The notes under the pieces were generated by a model. It did no database searches. It was not told the origin of the DNA and worked only from the letters and a program-made list of their open reading frames with translations. Source: DATKMK01 sp035541895 (lineage in GTDB: Bacteria; Desulfobacterota; Binatia; HRBIN30; JACQVA1). Taken from it: 64,000 nucleotides of DNA. The stretch is taken from the NCBI GenBank assembly GCA_035541895.1, contig DATKMK010000012.1, forward strand, positions 1 to 64,000, given 5' to 3'. Made by a program: the position numbers and the translations under genes. This document shows positions 61,382 to 64,000 of the stretch, piece after piece. Positions within the stretch are counted from its first letter, which is position 1; every line of letters starts with the position of its first letter.

Positions 61382-62640
61382 GCGACGCAGCGCCGCCGCC
61401 GCCGCCGCTCGACGTTGTGGACGGGGCCACAATTGTGAAACGGATCGCGATCACGGGAATGGGCAGCATCACCGCGCTGGGCGCGGGCGTCGACGCATTC
61501 GCCGCCGGGTTGCGCGCCGGCCGATGCGGCATCGGCGAGCTGTCGCTCTTTTCGACCGGCGGCTTTCGCTCCTCGGTGGCGGCGGAGGTGAAGGAGCTGC
61601 CGATTCCGCACCAGATTGCCCCGATCGCGTGGCGGCGCGCGTCGCGCACCTCGCGCTTCGCCTTCGTTGCGGCTGCCGAGGCCTGGGCGATGGCGAAGGC
61701 GTCGAACATCGGCAACGTTGGCGTCGTGCTCGGAACCACGACTGCCGGGATGGCCGGTGGCGAGGAAAACTTTCGGCGGCTGGTAACCCACTCGCCGTTG
61801 CCGCGCCGGCTGTCGGTGTGGTTCGAAACTCCGGCGTCGACGCCGGCCGATGCACTGGCGCACGCGTTCGGTTGCGGCGGGCCGCGCCTCACCGTGTCCA
61901 CCGCCTGCTCGTCCGGCGCGAACGCGTTGGGGATCGCCGCAGACTGGATTCGCAGCGGGCGCGTGGACGCCGTGCTCTGCGGCGGAGCGGAGTCACTGTG
62001 CCGGATGACCTATTCAGGCTTCAACGCGCTGCAAGCCCTCGACCGCGAGCCCTGTCGGCCGTTCGATCGGGCACGGGCCGGCTTGACGTTGGGTGAAGGC
62101 GCCGCGCTATTCATTTTCGAGGCGTGGGAGACGGCTCATCGGCGCGGGGCGCACGTGCTCGGCGAGTTCGTCAGCTACGGCATCAGCGCCGATGCGCATC
62201 ACCTCACGCATCCGCGACCGGACGGGATCGGCGCGGCGCTGGCGATTCGGCGCGCGCTCGACGAGGGCGGCGTCGCAGTCGGGGACATCGACTATGTCAA
62301 TGCCCACGGCACCGCCACCCCCCTCAACGACGTGGCCGAGACGCGTGCGATTCGAGCGGTCTTGCGTGAACACGCCGAACACACGCCGGTAAGTTCGACG
62401 AAGTCGATGATCGGACACTGTCTCGGCGCAGCCGGTGCGATCGAAGCCTTGGCCAGTGTGCTGGCGATGCGCGAACGCTTCATCCCGCCGACGATCAACC
62501 TCAACGCCCCGGATCCCGAATGCGATCTTGATTACGTCCCCAACCGCAGTCGGCCGGCGGCGCCGCGCACCGTCCTGTCCAATTCGTACGGGTTCGGCGG
62601 CAACAACACCAGCCTCATCCTGCGAGCGTATGACGACTGA
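61378..62640 (+). CDS. Beta-ketoacyl synthase KS-II (active site complete)
   Basis: 420 aa from GTG 61378 (GTGA overlap with the reductase; GTG 61435 is an alternative since the first ~18 residues are Pro-rich). Cys177 in STACSSGANA, His310 in NAHGTATPLND, Lys342 and His347 in KSMIGHCLGAAG. Diverges from KS-I, e.g. TRRAS-type basic patch before the active site, so likely a different chain length or acceptor. Its 3' end overlaps the next gene by 11 bp. Confidence 0.92.
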   Translation: MSDAAPPPPPLDVVDGATIVKRIAITGMGSITALGAGVDAFAAGLRAGRCGIGELSLFSTGGFRSSVAAEVKELPIPHQIAPIAWRRASRTSRFAFVAAAEAWAMAKASNIGNVGVVLGTTTAGMAGGEENFRRLVTHSPLPRRLSVWFETPASTPADALAHAFGCGGPRLTVSTACSSGANALGIAADWIRSGRVDAVLCGGAESLCRMTYSGFNALQALDREPCRPFDRARAGLTLGEGAALFIFEAWETAHRRGAHVLGEFVSYGISADAHHLTHPRPDGIGAALAIRRALDEGGVAVGDIDYVNAHGTATPLNDVAETRAIRAVLREHAEHTPVSSTKSMIGHCLGAAGAIEALASVLAMRERFIPPTINLNAPDPECDLDYVPNRSRPAAPRTVLSNSYGFGGNNTSLILRAYDD

Positions 62641-63862
62641 GTCCGCCGTCGAAGAAGCGCATCGCGTCGTCGTCACCGGCCTTGGTGTGGTCAGCCCGAT
62701 CGGCATCGGTCGCGCGCAGTTTTGGGACGAATTGTGTGCCGGACGTTCCGGCATCGCGCCGGCGGCGGACGCCGCGCGCATCCCAACGATCGCCGCAGCC
62801 GCGCGCGACTTCGACGCAAAGGCGTTCATCGATTCTCCCCATCTGCGTCGGATGGACCACTTTTCCCGCATGATCGTGGCGGCGAGTCGGATGGCGTTGG
62901 ATGACGCCGGCATGCCGCTCGCGGAAGCGGCGTCGGACCGCGTCGGCATCGTTGTGGGTACCGCCTTGGGCGATCTCTCGGAATCGGCAACCTACATCGA
63001 AAAGGTGTTCACGAAAGGTCCGGCGGCGGCGAGCCCAATGCTGTTTCCGAACTTGGTGCTGAACTCAGCGGCGGCCTACGCATCGATGATCTTCGGGTGT
63101 ACCGGAATCAATCTCACCGTCGCGCAAGCCGAAACCTCCGGTGAGCACGCGATTCGCCTCGGATGCGAGATGGTGCGCGCCGGCCGAGCCGACGTGGTGC
63201 TGGCGGGCGGCGGCGACGAGCTGGCGCCGATTCTCACCGAGGTGCATCGACAGGCGCGCGCACTGTCGGGGCAGCGCGGCGGTGACGAGTGGTGCAGCCC
63301 GTACGATCGCCGGCGCAACGGCCTGGTACTCGGCGAAGGCGCGGCAATGTTGGTGTTGGAGTCGGCGGTGCACGCGACGATGCGCGGCGTCCACTCGTAC
63401 GCGGAGATCGCAGCCGACGCGGGCTGCAGCGTGCCGGCACCACTCTACGACTGGCCGGACACGGCGATTGCCGCGCTTCGACCGTTGCAGCGCCTGCTCG
63501 GCGACCGCGCGCCCGACCTGATTTGCGGCGCGGCGAACTCATCGCGCGTGCTCGATGCGGTCGAGATGGATCTGTTTGGCCGCGTGTGCGGCGAGCGAAG
63601 TGAGACGCTGGTGACGTCGATCAAGGGTGCGATCGGCGAGTTCGGCGGCGCGGGAGCGTTGACCGTCGCGGCGGCGTGTCTCGCGTTGCGCGAGCAAGCC
63701 GTGCCCCCGCTCTGCCACCGGCGCGAGCCCGAGCACGTCACCGCGTTCCGCTTTGCGCCGACTCAGGCCGTTGCCCACCCGCTCGATCGGGTATTGGTCT
63801 TCGGTCTCGGCCACGGCGGATCGGGGATCGCGCTGCTCCTGCGCCGTACGACCCCTCGATGA
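62630..63862 (+). CDS. KS-like protein without catalytic triad (chain-length-factor-like) II
   Basis: 410 aa from ATG 62630. Thiolase fold kept (VVVTGLGVVSPIGIG, GLVLGEGAAMLVLES), but the nucleophile position reads AQAETSGEHA (Glu168 for Cys), the first His motif is AANSSRV and the second is KGAIGEFGGAG (Glu337 for His). All three catalytic residues are lost, while Lys332 stays. Probable partner of KS-II, giving a second KS/CLF-like pair in the operon. Confidence 0.88.
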   Translation: MTTESAVEEAHRVVVTGLGVVSPIGIGRAQFWDELCAGRSGIAPAADAARIPTIAAAARDFDAKAFIDSPHLRRMDHFSRMIVAASRMALDDAGMPLAEAASDRVGIVVGTALGDLSESATYIEKVFTKGPAAASPMLFPNLVLNSAAAYASMIFGCTGINLTVAQAETSGEHAIRLGCEMVRAGRADVVLAGGGDELAPILTEVHRQARALSGQRGGDEWCSPYDRRRNGLVLGEGAAMLVLESAVHATMRGVHSYAEIAADAGCSVPAPLYDWPDTAIAALRPLQRLLGDRAPDLICGAANSSRVLDAVEMDLFGRVCGERSETLVTSIKGAIGEFGGAGALTVAAACLALREQAVPPLCHRREPEHVTAFRFAPTQAVAHPLDRVLVFGLGHGGSGIALLLRRTTPR

Positions 63863-63893
63863 GCGACGCGCGCGAGCCGTGGTGACGCGGTCC

Positions 63894-64000
63894 TCACGCC
63901 GGCACCGAAGTTCCCATCTGTCGCCGGTGGAGATCGTACAAGTGTGCGTAGACACCTTCTTGCGCCAGCAGTTCGGCGTGCGTCCCCGACTCGACGATGC
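63894..64000 (-). CDS. ABC transporter ATP-binding C-terminus (cut by the window)
   Basis: 34 C-terminal residues are visible: IVESGTHAELLAQEGVYAHL, then YDLHRRQMGTSVPA and stop. This is the end of a fused permease-ATPase exporter of the MsbA/multidrug type (GRIVExGTHxELL pattern). It converges with the last ketosynthase-like gene across 31 bp, and may export the lipid product, though this is only a positional inference. Confidence 0.75.
   Translation of the reverse strand, partial: IVESGTHAELLAQEGVYAHLYDLHRRQMGTSVPA

Noticed and set aside
63539..63955. Minus-strand frame at the right end
   Set aside because: It runs through the ketosynthase-like gene; the genuine minus-strand gene here is the ABC transporter end in another frame.

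Overview
The window is GC-rich, gene-dense bacterial chromosome with no plasmid, prophage, insertion sequence or CRISPR signature. Gene content points to a Gram-negative, probably soil or sediment, heterotroph living on acyl-CoA and terpenoid-like substrates: acyl-CoA dehydrogenases, an acyl-CoA ligase, SDR dehydrogenases, AtuA, a limonene-epoxide-hydrolase-like protein, ferritin-like diiron proteins and a phytanoyl-CoA dioxygenase homologue. Two loci carry a C-terminal Cys/EF-hand tail (CVGDC...GVNIALG) that I associate with uncultured delta-proteobacterial/Binatota-type genomes. That placement is an inference from memory, not a proof.

Layout. 1-5.3 kb: a cut acyl-CoA dehydrogenase with a second one behind it, an MscS-type channel and a sirtuin. 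5.4-9.5 kb (mostly minus): a GH172/DUF2961 protein, YceI, a NamZ/DUF1343 protein, a DOMON-like protein, and a decayed HigBA toxin-antitoxin pair. 9.5-18 kb: a zinc alcohol dehydrogenase with a D-aminoacylase-type amidohydrolase, then a methyltransferase divergent from a 1424-aa sigma-54-type regulator. The 177-bp gap between these two holds a near-consensus -24/-12 promoter and a palindrome spaced like an upstream activating sequence. 18-24.6 kb: dioxygenase, SDR, metallophosphoesterase, acyl-CoA ligase, a small secreted protein and a NarX-type sensor kinase. 24.6-29.5 kb: a GlpA-like/GlpB-like oxidoreductase pair, patatin, UbiA prenyltransferase and ferredoxin. 29.6-35.6 kb: aceE, a secreted-protein fragment, ilvB and a DUF4326 protein.

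35.7-39.4 kb: BolA, a complete diiron protein divergent from a TetR regulator with a near-perfect 22-bp operator, a frameshifted STAS gene, Dps, tRNA-Val(CAC) and an RRM protein that seems to start at ATC. 39.5-44.6 kb: a secreted four-repeat protein, an M1-type peptidase with a beta-propeller, and a CBS protein. 44.7-47.9 kb: a tight plus-strand run including ogt, AtuA, a zinc ribbon and an epoxide hydrolase. 47.9-51.8 kb (minus): an operon of an SCP2-like protein, a diiron protein, a paralogue that has lost most metal ligands, and a Gfo/Idh/MocA oxidoreductase, preceded by a perfect palindrome. 52-56.8 kb: small secreted protein, FGGY kinase, lipid-kinase-like protein, GST, methionine aminopeptidase and GNAT.

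56.9-64 kb is the most distinctive block: six translationally coupled genes (ketosynthase, ketosynthase-like partner without the active-site Cys, B12-binding radical SAM enzyme, ketoreductase, second ketosynthase, second inactive partner) facing the end of an ABC exporter cut by the window edge. It looks like a type II fatty-acid/polyketide-like pathway for an unusual lipid or polyene; product and acyl carrier are not visible here.
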